42,463 nucleotides of DNA from JAXJQF01 sp036311285 (GCA_036311285.1 JAXJQF010000102.1:1-42463); one strand, 5' to 3'; positions 1 to 8,916 are shown, counted from the first letter of the stretch. The notes: generated by a model from the letters alone, not told the origin. Numbers and translations are program-made.

Positions 1-75
1 ATAATTATTGAGAATTAAATCTGCAATTTTTTCAGCAGCTGGATTTCGCTTAATATCTTTTTTTGCCATATTCAT
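1..75 (-). CDS. N-terminus of a probable transposase (partial)
   Basis: This is an open frame running off the left edge; the 25 visible residues begin MNMAKKDIKRNPAAEKIADL. A GGAG ribosome-binding site precedes the ATG at 75 by four bases and a second ATG at 69 by ten bases, so it looks like a real start. The NPAAEKIAD...Y pattern resembles the beginning of some IS256-family transposases (a recollection of the family, not a search), which agrees with the repeat-like sequence upstream. Too little is visible to be sure; it could be another small protein. Confidence 0.4.
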   Translation of the reverse strand, partial: MNMAKKDIKRNPAAEKIADLILNNY

Positions 76-142
76 ATAACTCCAATTAAGTCTTTAATAT
101 TAACAGACTTAACAGGAATACACGAATTTTATGTCACACCCC
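1..142 (-). mobile_element. End of an insertion sequence, probably IS256-like (partial)
   Basis: The start of a leftward reading frame lies at 75-1. About 34 to 67 bases in front of its start is a segment (about 109-142) that, read on the minus strand, contains GTGTGACATAAAATTCGTGT. This resembles the terminal repeats of IS256-family elements from memory. The element would end about 14 bp past the nadB stop codon. The other end is outside the window, so neither the inverted repeat pair nor a target duplication can be checked. Confidence 0.45.
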
Positions 143-155
143 TATCTGCTTATAA

Positions 156-1787
156 TTATTCTACATCATCGTATGGTGATAAAATTGTAGGTCCGATGTT
201 TTCAGTAGAAGCGTCTAAATGGTCGATATTATAATGGAGACCAACAGAGTGTTTATTTTTCATTGCTGATTTAACAATGATTTCCGCTACTTGTAATAGA
301 TTACGCAATTCAAGAAGGTTGTGAGTGATTCTGAAGTTTGAGTAGAACTCATGAACCTCTTTCTTTAATAGTTTAATTCTATGCATTGCTCTTTCTAAGC
401 GTTTATCTGTTCTAACAATACCAACATAGTCCCACATAGTTAAACGTAATTCATGCCAGTTATGTTGAATGATTACTTCTTCGTCAGCATCTGTTACTTG
501 ACTTTCATCCCATACAGGTAATTCAAGATTATCTTCAGCTATAGGTAATCTAGCAATAATATCCTTTGCTGCAGCATGACCGTATACAACGCATTCTAAT
601 AGAGAATTAGAGGCTAATCTATTTGCTCCATGAAGACCTGTATATGAAACTTCACCGATTGCATATAATGATTCAACATCTGTGCGACCACGTTTGTCAA
701 CCATTATGCCTCCACACGTGAAGTGTGCAGCCGGTACTATTGGTATTGATTGCTTAGTAATATCAATTCCTATATTTAGACAGCGTTTGTAAATAGTAGG
801 GAAGTGCTTAGTAATAAAATCACTTGGTTTATGGCTAATATCTAGGTACATGTTATCAACGCCAAGTTTTTTCATTTCTCTATCGATTGCTCTTGCAACT
901 ATATCTCTTGGGGCAAGCTCTTCACGTTCATCATATTCAGGCATAAATCTTGTGCCATCAGGTCGTTTTAATAAAGCACCTTCGCCTCGTAAAGCTTCTG
1001 TTAGTAGGAAGTTTCTATCATTTGGATTATATAATGTTGTTGGATGGAACTGGTTATATTCCATGTTCGCAACTCTACAACCTATACGCCAAGCCATAGC
1101 TATACCGTCACCAGAACTTACGTCAGGATTACATGTGTATTGATAAACCTTTGAAGCTCCTCCTGTACATAAAGCTACAAATTTAGCACTGATAGTTTCA
1201 ACCTTTGAAGTGTTGTTATTGAATACATACGCACCAACAACTCTATTTCCTGCTAAACCTAATTTCTTAGTAGTTATTAAGTCTATTGCGTTATAATGTT
1301 CAAGTATTGTAATGTTGGGATGATTTAAAACCTTTTCATTTAAGGTTTCTTGTATTGATTTACCTGTATGGTCAGCAGAGTGAAAAATTCTTCTATGAGA
1401 GTGGCCACCTTCTTTGTGTAGGTGGTATGGAGATTGAGGTTCCTCTCTCTTTTCTTCTGTTTCGTCAAATGGAACACCTTGCTCAATTAACCATCCGATG
1501 CTTTCTTTTGCGTTTTCTATTGTGAATCTTACTGCTTTCGGTTCACAGATACCACCTCCAGCGGTAATGGTATCTTGAATGTGTTCTTCAATAGAATCGT
1601 TGTCATCAGCAACATTAAATACACCCGCAATACCTCCTTGGGCGTAGTTCGTCGATCCTGAACCTATTTCCTTTTTAGAAAGAACGCATACATTAGCTTT
1701 TTCAGCTAAACATAGAGCTAAAGATAATCCTGCGGCTCCACTTCCTATAATAAGAACATCACATGAATGCTTTAATTTATTGCACAT
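156..1787 (-). CDS. nadB: L-aspartate oxidase
   Basis: This FAD enzyme oxidises L-aspartate to iminoaspartate, the first step of de novo NAD synthesis; NadA then makes quinolinate, which NadC (34348-35190) uses. The 543 residues match the family length. The dinucleotide-binding GSGAAG is at residues 15-20, the YAQGGIAG segment near 48-55, QFHPT at 246-250, EALRGEGA at 264-271, the catalytic-region arginine in APRDIVARAI near 294 and histidine in AHFTCGG near 355. The HGANRLASNSLLE FAD-binding segment is near 386-398. It is the last gene of a three-gene minus-strand operon, 23 bp after ribA. In E. coli nadB also points away from rpoE, but here two genes lie between them. Confidence 0.97.
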   Translation of the reverse strand: MCNKLKHSCDVLIIGSGAAGLSLALCLAEKANVCVLSKKEIGSGSTNYAQGGIAGVFNVADDNDSIEEHIQDTITAGGGICEPKAVRFTIENAKESIGWLIEQGVPFDETEEKREEPQSPYHLHKEGGHSHRRIFHSADHTGKSIQETLNEKVLNHPNITILEHYNAIDLITTKKLGLAGNRVVGAYVFNNNTSKVETISAKFVALCTGGASKVYQYTCNPDVSSGDGIAMAWRIGCRVANMEYNQFHPTTLYNPNDRNFLLTEALRGEGALLKRPDGTRFMPEYDEREELAPRDIVARAIDREMKKLGVDNMYLDISHKPSDFITKHFPTIYKRCLNIGIDITKQSIPIVPAAHFTCGGIMVDKRGRTDVESLYAIGEVSYTGLHGANRLASNSLLECVVYGHAAAKDIIARLPIAEDNLELPVWDESQVTDADEEVIIQHNWHELRLTMWDYVGIVRTDKRLERAMHRIKLLKKEVHEFYSNFRITHNLLELRNLLQVAEIIVKSAMKNKHSVGLHYNIDHLDASTENIGPTILSPYDDVE

Positions 1788-1810
1788 AATTCTTGTCCAA
1801 TTGTAAAAAA

Positions 1811-2440
1811 TTATTTTTCTTCGAACATATTAAGCATATGTCCCATTCTTTTTTGCTTAGTTTTTAGGTAATCAACGTTGTAGGAATTTTTACCAACTTC
1901 GAGAGGTACTCTTTCTACAACATTTATATCATATTTAGATATATTTTCTATTTTTAAAGGATTGTTTGTTAATAATTTAATTGATTGTATACCAAGTATT
2001 TCAAACATTTTGGCACAGATTTTATATTGTCTTGCGTCTGCAGGTAGTCCAAGATGAATGTTTGCTTCTATAGTATCTAAGCCCTCATCCTGTAGGTGGT
2101 ATGCCTGTATTTTGTTAAACAGACCTATGCCTCTGCCTTCTTGTCTAACATATAAAATTACTCCTCGCTTTTCTTTTGCGATCTGTTGCATTGCGGTTTT
2201 TAATTGGAAGCCGCAATCACACTTTAAACTAAATAGAGTGTCTCCAGTTAAGCATTCAGAATGGATTCTTGCAAGAACAGGTTCATTATTAGCAATATCT
2301 CCCATATATATAGCAGCATGTTCTTTATTCGAATCATCCTTGAAAGCCATTATTTTAAAAGTTCCAAAAGGAGTAGGAAGATTTGCGGGCATGGTTGATG
2401 CAACTATGTTTACTCCATCTTTGTAGTCATTATTTATCAT
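1811..2440 (-). CDS. ribA: GTP cyclohydrolase II
   Basis: RibA opens the GTP ring, releasing formate and pyrophosphate, as the first step of riboflavin synthesis. The 209 residues are a normal stand-alone length, with no RibB domain fused. The zinc ligands are C63, C74 and C76 in the SECLTGDTLFSLKCDCG block, and the substrate-binding RQEGRGIGL segment follows at about 99-107. Its ATG overlaps the stop of the upstream membrane-protein gene by 4 nt (ATGA), so the two are probably translationally coupled, and nadB follows 23 bp later. Pairing flavin and NAD synthesis makes sense because NadB is a flavoprotein; the coupling to a glycan-ligase-like gene is unexplained. Confidence 0.97.
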   Translation of the reverse strand: MINNDYKDGVNIVASTMPANLPTPFGTFKIMAFKDDSNKEHAAIYMGDIANNEPVLARIHSECLTGDTLFSLKCDCGFQLKTAMQQIAKEKRGVILYVRQEGRGIGLFNKIQAYHLQDEGLDTIEANIHLGLPADARQYKICAKMFEILGIQSIKLLTNNPLKIENISKYDINVVERVPLEVGKNSYNVDYLKTKQKRMGHMLNMFEEK

Positions 2441-4059
2441 TTTTCTTCCTTATCTTTTAAATATTTGTATATTTTCATGCTGTGTATGTATTCATTTTCG
2501 AAGTCAAAGTTATGTATTTTTTGGTCTATTTGACTTTCTTTTAATCTTTTTGTAATTTCATAATAATCTTTGAAAAAGTTATAGGTATGATTGTATCTCA
2601 CTTGGTATTTTAGGTTTTCCCATGGTTCTAGTGCTAACAAAGGGATACCCATATTCAAAAATTTTAAAGATGAATATGTTTCTTGAGCTATGGTATGGTC
2701 ATTAAATCGTACAAAAGTGTTGTATGCAAATGGTGAAGTTAGCTCGGTATTATGAAGATTGTAATCATTGCTTTGAATTTCTTTCTCAATGATTGGAAGA
2801 GAGTATAGCCCAGATATTGTAAATAATGTCGTTAATAAGGTTAAAATGAAAGCAAAGAGAATATTAATGCCTTTGTTTTGTTTCTTTATTGTATTAACCT
2901 CATTGGCATTTGTTGTAAACACGAATAATGAAAATATAAATAAGAATATAGTTGAGTATGAATGCTCCAAAGTATTATCTAACACGTTATAGATAAATAT
3001 AATGTTAATTACTAGTAAGCAGCAAATCTTTTTTAATGTATCAATATTATTTTTGATAACGTAGCCTATAATTCCAAAATATAGAATTAAATAACCAATA
3101 AATTGTATGATTCCATTTTCAATTAATGACTTAACAATGAAGCTGTTTGTTATAGATAAGTTTTCATTATTAAGAGCGTTATATTCAATAACTTTAAATT
3201 GATATGTGTCAGCCCCTGTGCCTAAAATATAATTATCTTTTAGTAAAGAGAGTGAACTGAAATCGAAAAATGAAAAATTATTAGAGCTAAGCTTGTAGTA
3301 TGCGGTTCCTATTGAAGTAATACCAACAATCATCAATAATACTTTGAAAATTTTGGAGTATTCATGTTCATAATCTTTTACATATTTAAATAAAGCAAAA
3401 CAATAACTTATAGCTATTAGAATTGAAGGGAAAGCGGTGCTTGCCTTGTAGCACGCTTGCAAAGAAAGAATGCTAATAGTTAAGGTTAAAAGGTAATTTA
3501 AGAAATGATTCTCCTTGTTATTAGTTAAATTATATAAACTAAAAATTGTGCAAACAGTTAAAAACAGATTTAAAGTTGAGCTAGTGTTGATTGTATTAAT
3601 ATTACTTGATGTTAGTGCTTGAATATCTGAATACGCAGAGTTTATTGAAGCTTGCATTATCCCGCTCAAAATAAAGGCATACATTAGGTATTTAGAACTG
3701 TTGTTGCCCTCACATACTTGAAACAGCATCATAAACATAAGAGCACCAATTAAAAATATGACAGGGGTGGAGAGAACGTAACTCTCACCTAAGATATAAT
3801 TAATGATGTTAGGGGTTGAGATAATTAAAGTTACAAGGAAGACGCTTTTTATTTTGTTGTTAAGAATAATTCGTTTCAACGAAGCAATGTTTAGAAAACC
3901 GAATGCAATAAATAAAATACTTATCAAAATAAAGAGAAGGTTTTGTGGGTTTGCAAGACCGTCTAGCAATAGTTTTGATGTTGGAAATTGTACGTGACAA
4001 AGAATTAGCAAATATAATGATAGTATTGTAATTGCTGTAAGATTTAATATTTTAGTCAT
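2437..4059 (-). CDS. O-antigen ligase / PglL-like polytopic membrane protein
   Basis: This 540-residue inner-membrane protein has roughly a dozen hydrophobic segments, a loop before the last group of helices, and a soluble C-terminal tail of about 120 residues. The loop carries GTGADTY followed by NSFIVKSLIENGIIQFIGY, which resembles the G-x-G...H/N-x-x-x-x-x-x-x-E-x-G layout of the Wzy/WaaL/PglL superfamily (O-antigen polymerases, ligases and protein O-oligosaccharyltransferases). The long tail after the membrane part is more PglL-like than WaaL-like. The acceptor cannot be deduced, and no other glycan-synthesis gene lies nearby. It is the first gene of the operon with ribA and nadB and ends in TGA, one of only two TGA stops in the window. 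It sits where E. coli has nadB directly facing rpoE, so it looks like an insertion into that block. Confidence 0.7.
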   Translation of the reverse strand: MTKILNLTAITILSLYLLILCHVQFPTSKLLLDGLANPQNLLFILISILFIAFGFLNIASLKRIILNNKIKSVFLVTLIISTPNIINYILGESYVLSTPVIFLIGALMFMMLFQVCEGNNSSKYLMYAFILSGIMQASINSAYSDIQALTSSNINTINTSSTLNLFLTVCTIFSLYNLTNNKENHFLNYLLTLTISILSLQACYKASTAFPSILIAISYCFALFKYVKDYEHEYSKIFKVLLMIVGITSIGTAYYKLSSNNFSFFDFSSLSLLKDNYILGTGADTYQFKVIEYNALNNENLSITNSFIVKSLIENGIIQFIGYLILYFGIIGYVIKNNIDTLKKICCLLVINIIFIYNVLDNTLEHSYSTIFLFIFSLFVFTTNANEVNTIKKQNKGINILFAFILTLLTTLFTISGLYSLPIIEKEIQSNDYNLHNTELTSPFAYNTFVRFNDHTIAQETYSSLKFLNMGIPLLALEPWENLKYQVRYNHTYNFFKDYYEITKRLKESQIDQKIHNFDFENEYIHSMKIYKYLKDKEEK

Positions 4060-4096
4060 CTTTAAATAAATACCTAAATCTGAATATATTTCAGTA

Positions 4097-4105
4097 ATTA
4101 TACCA
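4097..4105 (-). promoter_or_regulatory. Extended -10 promoter for the ligase-ribA-nadB operon
   Basis: On the minus strand this reads TGGTATAAT, a TGn-extended -10 with a perfect TATAAT, about 38 bp before the ligase start. The -35 position (4120-4125, TTACGC) is weak. A small dyad, CTGAA-TATAT-TTCAG (4080-4094), follows just downstream in the leader and could be an operator. Confidence 0.45.
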
Positions 4106-4161
4106 TATTAGCTTTTAATGCGTAAAATATGTAATAATTAAAAAAATGTGATAAATTAATT

Positions 4162-4188
4162 GAACTATTTTGAATTTTATGTGTCTTA
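4162..4188 (+). promoter_or_regulatory. Predicted sigma-E promoter of rpoE
   Basis: GAACTA (4162-4167), a 16-bp spacer and TCTTA (4184-4188) match the sigma-E pattern GAACTT-N16-TCTAA known from the E. coli rpoE promoter, including the spacer length. It lies 43 bp before the rpoE ATG. This implies autoregulation of the sigma factor. Confidence 0.6.
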
Positions 4189-4230
4189 CTATATATAGAG
4201 TTAAGATGCTTCTTGAAAAGGAAAGAGGTC

Positions 4231-4791
4231 ATGACGGAACAAGAAGCTGATTTAAGTCTGGTGAAATCGGTTAAATCTGGAGATAAGCAAGCCTTTAATT
4301 TACTTGTTTCTAAGTATCAGTATAAGTTGTTGTCAGCTGTACGAACCTTGGTGTCAGAAAGTGACTCCTACGATGTGGTACAAGAAACATTTATAAAAGC
4401 TTATAAGTCTTTAGATTCATTTAGAGAAGAAAGTGCTTTTTTTACATGGTTGTATAGAATAGCTATAAATACTGCTAAAAACCATTTAACTAGTTTAATA
4501 AGAAAAAAAGATTGCGATGTCGATGTAGGTGATGCTGAGATTGTAAACCTTAACAGTAACTTACATGAAACTGATACACCTGAAGGTATTTTAGAAAAAA
4601 ATGAGACTAAGCGTATTATTTTAAAGACAATTAATTCATTGCCAACAGAATTAAAACAAGCATTAGTTTTAAGAGAAGTTGAAGAAATGAGTTATGAGGA
4701 TATCGCCAAAGTTTTAAAATGCCCTGTAGGTACCGTAAGATCAAGAATTTTTAGAGCAAGAAATATTGTTGAAGAAGCAATATCTGTTTAA
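4231..4791 (+). CDS. rpoE: RNA polymerase sigma-E factor
   Basis: This is the extracytoplasmic-function sigma factor that turns on the envelope-stress regulon when outer-membrane proteins misfold. The 186 residues carry a sigma-2 region (DVVQETFIKAYKSLDSFR and FTWLYRIAINTAKNHL) and a sigma-4 helix-turn-helix (SYEDIAKVLKCPVGTVRSR), almost collinear with E. coli RpoE. The start at 4231 is chosen because AGAGG precedes it and MTEQEADLSLVKSV aligns with the E. coli N-terminus; a TTG 18 bp upstream is in frame but unlikely. It leads the rpoE-rseA-rseB-rseC cluster and has a sigma-E-type promoter in front. Confidence 0.97.
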   Translation: MTEQEADLSLVKSVKSGDKQAFNLLVSKYQYKLLSAVRTLVSESDSYDVVQETFIKAYKSLDSFREESAFFTWLYRIAINTAKNHLTSLIRKKDCDVDVGDAEIVNLNSNLHETDTPEGILEKNETKRIILKTINSLPTELKQALVLREVEEMSYEDIAKVLKCPVGTVRSRIFRARNIVEEAISV

Positions 4792-4805
4792 CGTAGGACT
4801 ATAGT

Positions 4806-5459
4806 ATGAAAGATATGAAAGTAGATGTAAATTCGTCTTTATTTTATGATGGAGAATTATCTACCAAGGAAGAACTTGCAGAGTTATTGCTAGATGAGAC
4901 AGCTAGCAAGCATTTAAATAATTATGCGAGTATTACAGCTGCATTGAGAGAAGAAAATGTAGATGAAGCACGTATGGCTAAAATGCGTGAGAACATCTTT
5001 TTAGCTATAGAAAATGAAGAAATAGGTTCTGTTACAACGGAAGTTAAAGCTGTTGCTGCTAATGAACCATTAGAATTATCCAAAAAAGAACTATTTGAAA
5101 ATAAAGCAAAGAGATTTTCAAGTTTTTCTTGGAACAAGATGCAAACTGTAGTTGCAGCTTCTATCGCCGGTATTTGTTTTATAGCAGCTCAGTGGGTTTT
5201 TAGTCCTGGGTCAGGAGATTCTTTCGTTGAGGATTCTGTTATTAACGGTTCAAATATTTACATGAGTCCAGTAAGTAACAGTAATTATGATACAATTCAT
5301 CCAAAATCTAATTTACAATTTAATGAAACAAAGAAAACTAATTATTCCTCTGCAGAAATGCAATCTATAGAAGAAAAGAAGAATAAAGAGATTGAAAATT
5401 TAGATGCATTAATGAATAATTATGACTTATCAAAGAGAGTTGTAACTTTAGAAAAATAG
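4806..5459 (+). CDS. rseA: Anti-sigma-E factor RseA (MucA family)
   Basis: RseA spans the inner membrane and holds sigma-E inactive. Stress-triggered DegS and RseP cleavage releases it. The 217-residue protein has a cytoplasmic N-terminal domain of the expected form (VNSSLFYDGELSTKEELAELL), a single membrane segment at about 112-131 (MQTVVAASIAGICFIAAQWV), and a periplasmic tail of about 85 residues ending in a charged, helical stretch. Sequence similarity is modest, as is normal for RseA; the position directly after rpoE and the topology carry the call. Its start is 14 bp after the rpoE stop. Confidence 0.9.
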   Translation: MKDMKVDVNSSLFYDGELSTKEELAELLLDETASKHLNNYASITAALREENVDEARMAKMRENIFLAIENEEIGSVTTEVKAVAANEPLELSKKELFENKAKRFSSFSWNKMQTVVAASIAGICFIAAQWVFSPGSGDSFVEDSVINGSNIYMSPVSNSNYDTIHPKSNLQFNETKKTNYSSAEMQSIEEKKNKEIENLDALMNNYDLSKRVVTLEK

Positions 5460-5508
5460 AATATTATTAGATCAGTAGTGTTCTATTTTAAATGATAAGA
5501 GTTTATTA

Positions 5509-6483
5509 ATGAAAAATTATATCCAAAGAATTTTATTTAGTGTTGCTATTGGCGTAGTAACACTTTTTTTGTCTGTTACTAATGCTTCTCCTACTCCTTC
5601 TGATCCAAGAGAGATGTTTGCAGAGATACAGCAATCTTATAGTAATGTAAATTTTGAATTATTATTTGCAAGAGTTCATAGCTCATTTGCTGAACCTGTT
5701 AAGTATGTAAATGGCGTAATTGATAATGAGAGATATTCTTTTTGGTCTTATCAAAACAATGCTAAATCAGGTTTTTTCTTTGGTAAGAACAAAGTCGTTT
5801 ATTATTCATCTGGTCAAAAGAATGTAATGATTAATAATGGTTCGTTGCCATTTATTAGTAATAGATTCTCGACAGTTGATTTAGATAAGTTCTTTGAAAA
5901 TTATAATGTAAATTTAATTGGATATAACCGTATTGCAGACAGGCAGGTTGCTTCTTTATTTATAACATCTAAGAATAAAGATAGATATTCATATTTAGTA
6001 CATGTGGATTTACAATCAAAGGTTATAATTCATGTTGATGTTTATAATCTACAAGGAAGTGTTGTTCAGGCATATGTAGGTGTCGATTTCAAAGTACTTA
6101 ATAAATGCAGTGAAGTTATAAATAATGTAAAGAGAGATCTTGAGTCAATCTCTGAAACAAACAATCATAATATCGATAAAATTCAAAAATCTAAAAAGCT
6201 AGATTGGAATTTAGATTATATTCCTAGCGGATTTGAGAAGGTATATGAAGGAGAAGGAGAGTTAGATACTGATTCTAAGTTTGAACAGTACATGTTCTCC
6301 GATGGAGTTGTTGAATTTTCAGTATATAAGATAAAGTATTTAGGGAGCTCTTATTTTCCTATTGTTAAGCAGGGGGTAACTAATCTTGCAAGAAAGAATT
6401 TTAACGAGTATGAGTTTGTGGTTGTTGGAGAAATTCCAATTGAAATAGCAAATAGAATTTTAGATGCACTTGTAGTTAAGTAA
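5509..6483 (+). CDS. rseB: Periplasmic sigma-E regulator RseB (MucB family)
   Basis: RseB binds the periplasmic part of RseA and shields it from DegS, and senses mislocalised lipopolysaccharide or lipoprotein. The 324 residues start with a Sec signal peptide (hydrophobic core about 8-25, likely cut after NAS near residue 27). A MucB/RseB N-terminal lipid-binding-type region follows (DPREMFAEIQQSYSNVNFELLF onward), then the smaller C-terminal domain (LDWNLDYIPSGFEKV to the end). It lies 49 bp after rseA and 19 bp before rseC, so it is co-transcribed. Confidence 0.93.
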   Translation: MKNYIQRILFSVAIGVVTLFLSVTNASPTPSDPREMFAEIQQSYSNVNFELLFARVHSSFAEPVKYVNGVIDNERYSFWSYQNNAKSGFFFGKNKVVYYSSGQKNVMINNGSLPFISNRFSTVDLDKFFENYNVNLIGYNRIADRQVASLFITSKNKDRYSYLVHVDLQSKVIIHVDVYNLQGSVVQAYVGVDFKVLNKCSEVINNVKRDLESISETNNHNIDKIQKSKKLDWNLDYIPSGFEKVYEGEGELDTDSKFEQYMFSDGVVEFSVYKIKYLGSSYFPIVKQGVTNLARKNFNEYEFVVVGEIPIEIANRILDALVVK

Positions 6484-6502
6484 CCCTTATTTGGTAACAA
6501 CT

Positions 6503-6961
6503 ATGAAGAAGAAATTTGTTGAAAAACTAGCTGTTGTAAAAAAGAGTTATCCTAATGGAACCGTTTTGTGCGAACAGGGGGTTGAAGGGTTATGTGGTGC
6601 GTGTGACAGTAAGGGAAGTGACTGTCATATAGATGATAAGCATGAACACTTTAAGGCTCCTGTTGAATTTATATTACAAAATGACTTTAACGCTAAAATT
6701 GGTCAAGTTGTAAGGGTCGGTATTCCTGATACATCAGTTTTATTAAGTGTTGTTGTGTCATACCTTGTTCCCCTAGTTTTTTTAATATTTGGAGCTGTTA
6801 TAGGATGGATGTTAGGGGGAGAAATTGTCTCAATTATAGGTTGCTTACTTGGACTTTTTTTAGGTTTTTGTGTTTCTCTTATATTAGCTAGATTTATCTT
6901 AAAAAGCGTTTGGTCTCCTAAAATGCTAGGTGTATTGAATTTCAATCTTTGTAAGAAATAA
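6503..6961 (+). CDS. rseC: RseC/MucC-type integral membrane protein
   Basis: RseC is an inner-membrane protein of the sigma-E operon whose role is poorly defined; in E. coli and Rhodobacter relatives it is linked to Fe-S (SoxR/Rnf) redox systems. The sequence has an N-terminal cysteine cluster (CEQGVEGLCGACDSKGSDC) typical of the family and two adjacent hydrophobic segments in the second half (VLLSVVVSYLVPLVFLIFGAV and IIGCLLGLFLGFCVSLILARF). I prefer the ATG at 6503 (152 residues); a TTG at 6491 is also in frame. It is the last gene of the operon; no clear terminator follows before lepA. Confidence 0.9.
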   Translation: MKKKFVEKLAVVKKSYPNGTVLCEQGVEGLCGACDSKGSDCHIDDKHEHFKAPVEFILQNDFNAKIGQVVRVGIPDTSVLLSVVVSYLVPLVFLIFGAVIGWMLGGEIVSIIGCLLGLFLGFCVSLILARFILKSVWSPKMLGVLNFNLCKK

Positions 6962-7122
6962 TAAAAAGAAGAAATTTGATCAGTTTGGCATTTATCGTAA
7001 ACATTAATTAATTATGTTATAATAATCAGTTAATGACTTTTTATTTATGTAAGTAGTATTCTATTTATTGGTTTAACCGTATTGTGTCTTTTATAGCAGT
7101 ACATTTTATTGAACATTAACGT

Positions 7123-8916
7123 ATGAAGAATATAAGAAATTTCTCAATTATTGCTCACATTGATCATGGTAAATCTACTCTTTCAGATCGCTTAATACAA
7201 ATTTGTGGTGGTTTGACATCTAGAGAGATGCAAGAACAAGTATTAGACTCAATGGATATTGAGCGCGAAAGAGGTATAACAATAAAGGCTCAGTCAGTTA
7301 CTTTAGAATACAAAGCTAAAGATGGCGAAACCTATGAATTGAATTTTATCGACACACCAGGTCATGTCGATTTTGCGTATGAAGTTTCTCGTTCATTAGC
7401 AGCTTGTGAAGGAGCGTTACTTGTAGTGGATGCAGGTCAAGGTGTTGAAGCACAGACTTTGGCTAATTGTTATCAAGCAATTGACTTAGATTTAGAAGTA
7501 GTGCCTATTTTAAATAAGATCGACTTACCTGCAGCAGAACCAGATAGAGTTTCACAGGAAATTGAAGATATTGTTGGTATCGATGCGATTGATGCTGTTA
7601 GATGCTCTGCAAAGACAGGTCTAGGTGTTGACTTAGTATTAGAAGAAATTGTAAAAAAAATACCCGCTCCAGTTGGAGACCCTAATGGTCCATTACAAGC
7701 ATTAATCATTGATTCATGGTTCGATGATTATTTAGGTGTTGTTTCTCTTGTTAGAATCAAGCAAGGGGTTCTAAGAAAGGGAGACAAGATAAAGGTAATG
7801 AGTACTGGAGTATGTTGGGGGGTAGATCGATTAGGTGTATCCACTCCGAAGCGTGTAGACAGAACAGAATTAAAGTGTGGTGAAGTAGGTTGGGTTGTTT
7901 GTGGTATCAAAACAATTCATGGAGCTCCAGTTGGTGATACCTTAACAAATGCAAAGGATGGCGTTACTGAATCATTACCAGGCTTTAAAAAAGTTAAACC
8001 TCAAGTATACGCAGGTTTGTTCCCTATATCTACAGATGATTATGACGCTTTCCGTGATGCTTTAGACAAGTTATCATTAAATGATGCATCATTATTTTTT
8101 GAACCAGAAAATTCAAAAGCACTAGGTTTTGGTTTTAGATGTGGTTTCCTTGGCATGCTTCATATGGAAATCATTCAAGAGCGTTTGGAAAGAGAATATA
8201 ACTTAGATTTGATTACAACCGCTCCAACAGTAGTATATGAAATCAAATTAACAGATGGCGAAGTTATTAGGATTGATTCGCCTGCTGCTTTACCTCCGGT
8301 TACAAATATTTCAGAAATTAGAGAACCAATTTCCGAATGTCATATATTGACTCCTAATGAGTACGTTGGTAACGTAATGAAGCTTTGTCAGGAAAAGCGT
8401 GGTGTTCAAACAAATATGGTTTACCATGGTAATCAAGTAGCGTTAACCTACGAAATCCCAATGGCTGAGGTGGTTCTAGATTTCTTTGATAGATTGAAGT
8501 CAACTTCAAGAGGTTATGCGTCATTAGATTATTCATTCAAACATTTTACTCCTGCAAATATGGTAAGAATGGATATTTTAATTAGTAATGAACGTGTGGA
8601 TGCCTTAGCTGTAATTACTCATAAGGATAATGCAATGAGTAAGGGACGTTTGCTAGTTGAAAAGATGCGTGAGTTAATACCAAGACAGATGTTTGATATT
8701 GCTATTCAAGCTGCTATTGGTAATCAAATCATTGCTAGAAGTACAGTTAAAGCATTACGTAAGGATGTGTTAGCTAAGTGTTATGGCGGTGATATTACAA
8801 GAAAGAGAAAATTGCTAGAAAAACAAAAAGAAGGTAAAAAACGTATGAAATCTTTAGGTAAGGTACAGGTGCCTCAAGAAGCATTCTTGGCTATACTTAA
8901 GGTTGGCAGCGAATAA
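7123..8916 (+). CDS. lepA: Elongation factor 4 (LepA GTPase)
   Basis: LepA is a ribosome-associated translational GTPase related to EF-G that acts in initiation or back-translocation. The 597 residues match the family. G-motifs visible are AHIDHGKST (11-19), DTPGH (77-81) and NKID (131-134), followed by EF-G-like domains II, III and V and the LepA-specific C-terminal domain (ITRKRKLLEKQKEGKKRMK). The order rseC-lepA-lepB-rnc-era-recO is the E. coli order. A perfect TATAAT (7018-7023) lies upstream but lacks a well-placed -35. lepB follows after 19 bp. Confidence 0.98.
   Translation: MKNIRNFSIIAHIDHGKSTLSDRLIQICGGLTSREMQEQVLDSMDIERERGITIKAQSVTLEYKAKDGETYELNFIDTPGHVDFAYEVSRSLAACEGALLVVDAGQGVEAQTLANCYQAIDLDLEVVPILNKIDLPAAEPDRVSQEIEDIVGIDAIDAVRCSAKTGLGVDLVLEEIVKKIPAPVGDPNGPLQALIIDSWFDDYLGVVSLVRIKQGVLRKGDKIKVMSTGVCWGVDRLGVSTPKRVDRTELKCGEVGWVVCGIKTIHGAPVGDTLTNAKDGVTESLPGFKKVKPQVYAGLFPISTDDYDAFRDALDKLSLNDASLFFEPENSKALGFGFRCGFLGMLHMEIIQERLEREYNLDLITTAPTVVYEIKLTDGEVIRIDSPAALPPVTNISEIREPISECHILTPNEYVGNVMKLCQEKRGVQTNMVYHGNQVALTYEIPMAEVVLDFFDRLKSTSRGYASLDYSFKHFTPANMVRMDILISNERVDALAVITHKDNAMSKGRLLVEKMRELIPRQMFDIAIQAAIGNQIIARSTVKALRKDVLAKCYGGDITRKRKLLEKQKEGKKRMKSLGKVQVPQEAFLAILKVGSE

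Noticed and set aside
850..1143. Open frame opposite nadB, and similar ones opposite or out of frame with ribA, lepA, mutS, alaS, nadC and lysS
   Set aside because: They lie wholly inside strongly conserved genes, lack ribosome-binding sites and encode low-complexity proteins without family features.
4213..4230. Upstream TTG as the rpoE start
   Set aside because: The ATG at 4231 has a good ribosome-binding site and matches the E. coli N-terminus; the same reasoning removes upstream TTG/GTG starts for ftsB, alaS and dnaB.
7018..7023. TATAAT as a lepA promoter
   Set aside because: No -35 box occurs at 15-19 bp; TTGGCA at 6985 is 27 bp away. In such AT-rich sequence an isolated -10 is weak evidence.
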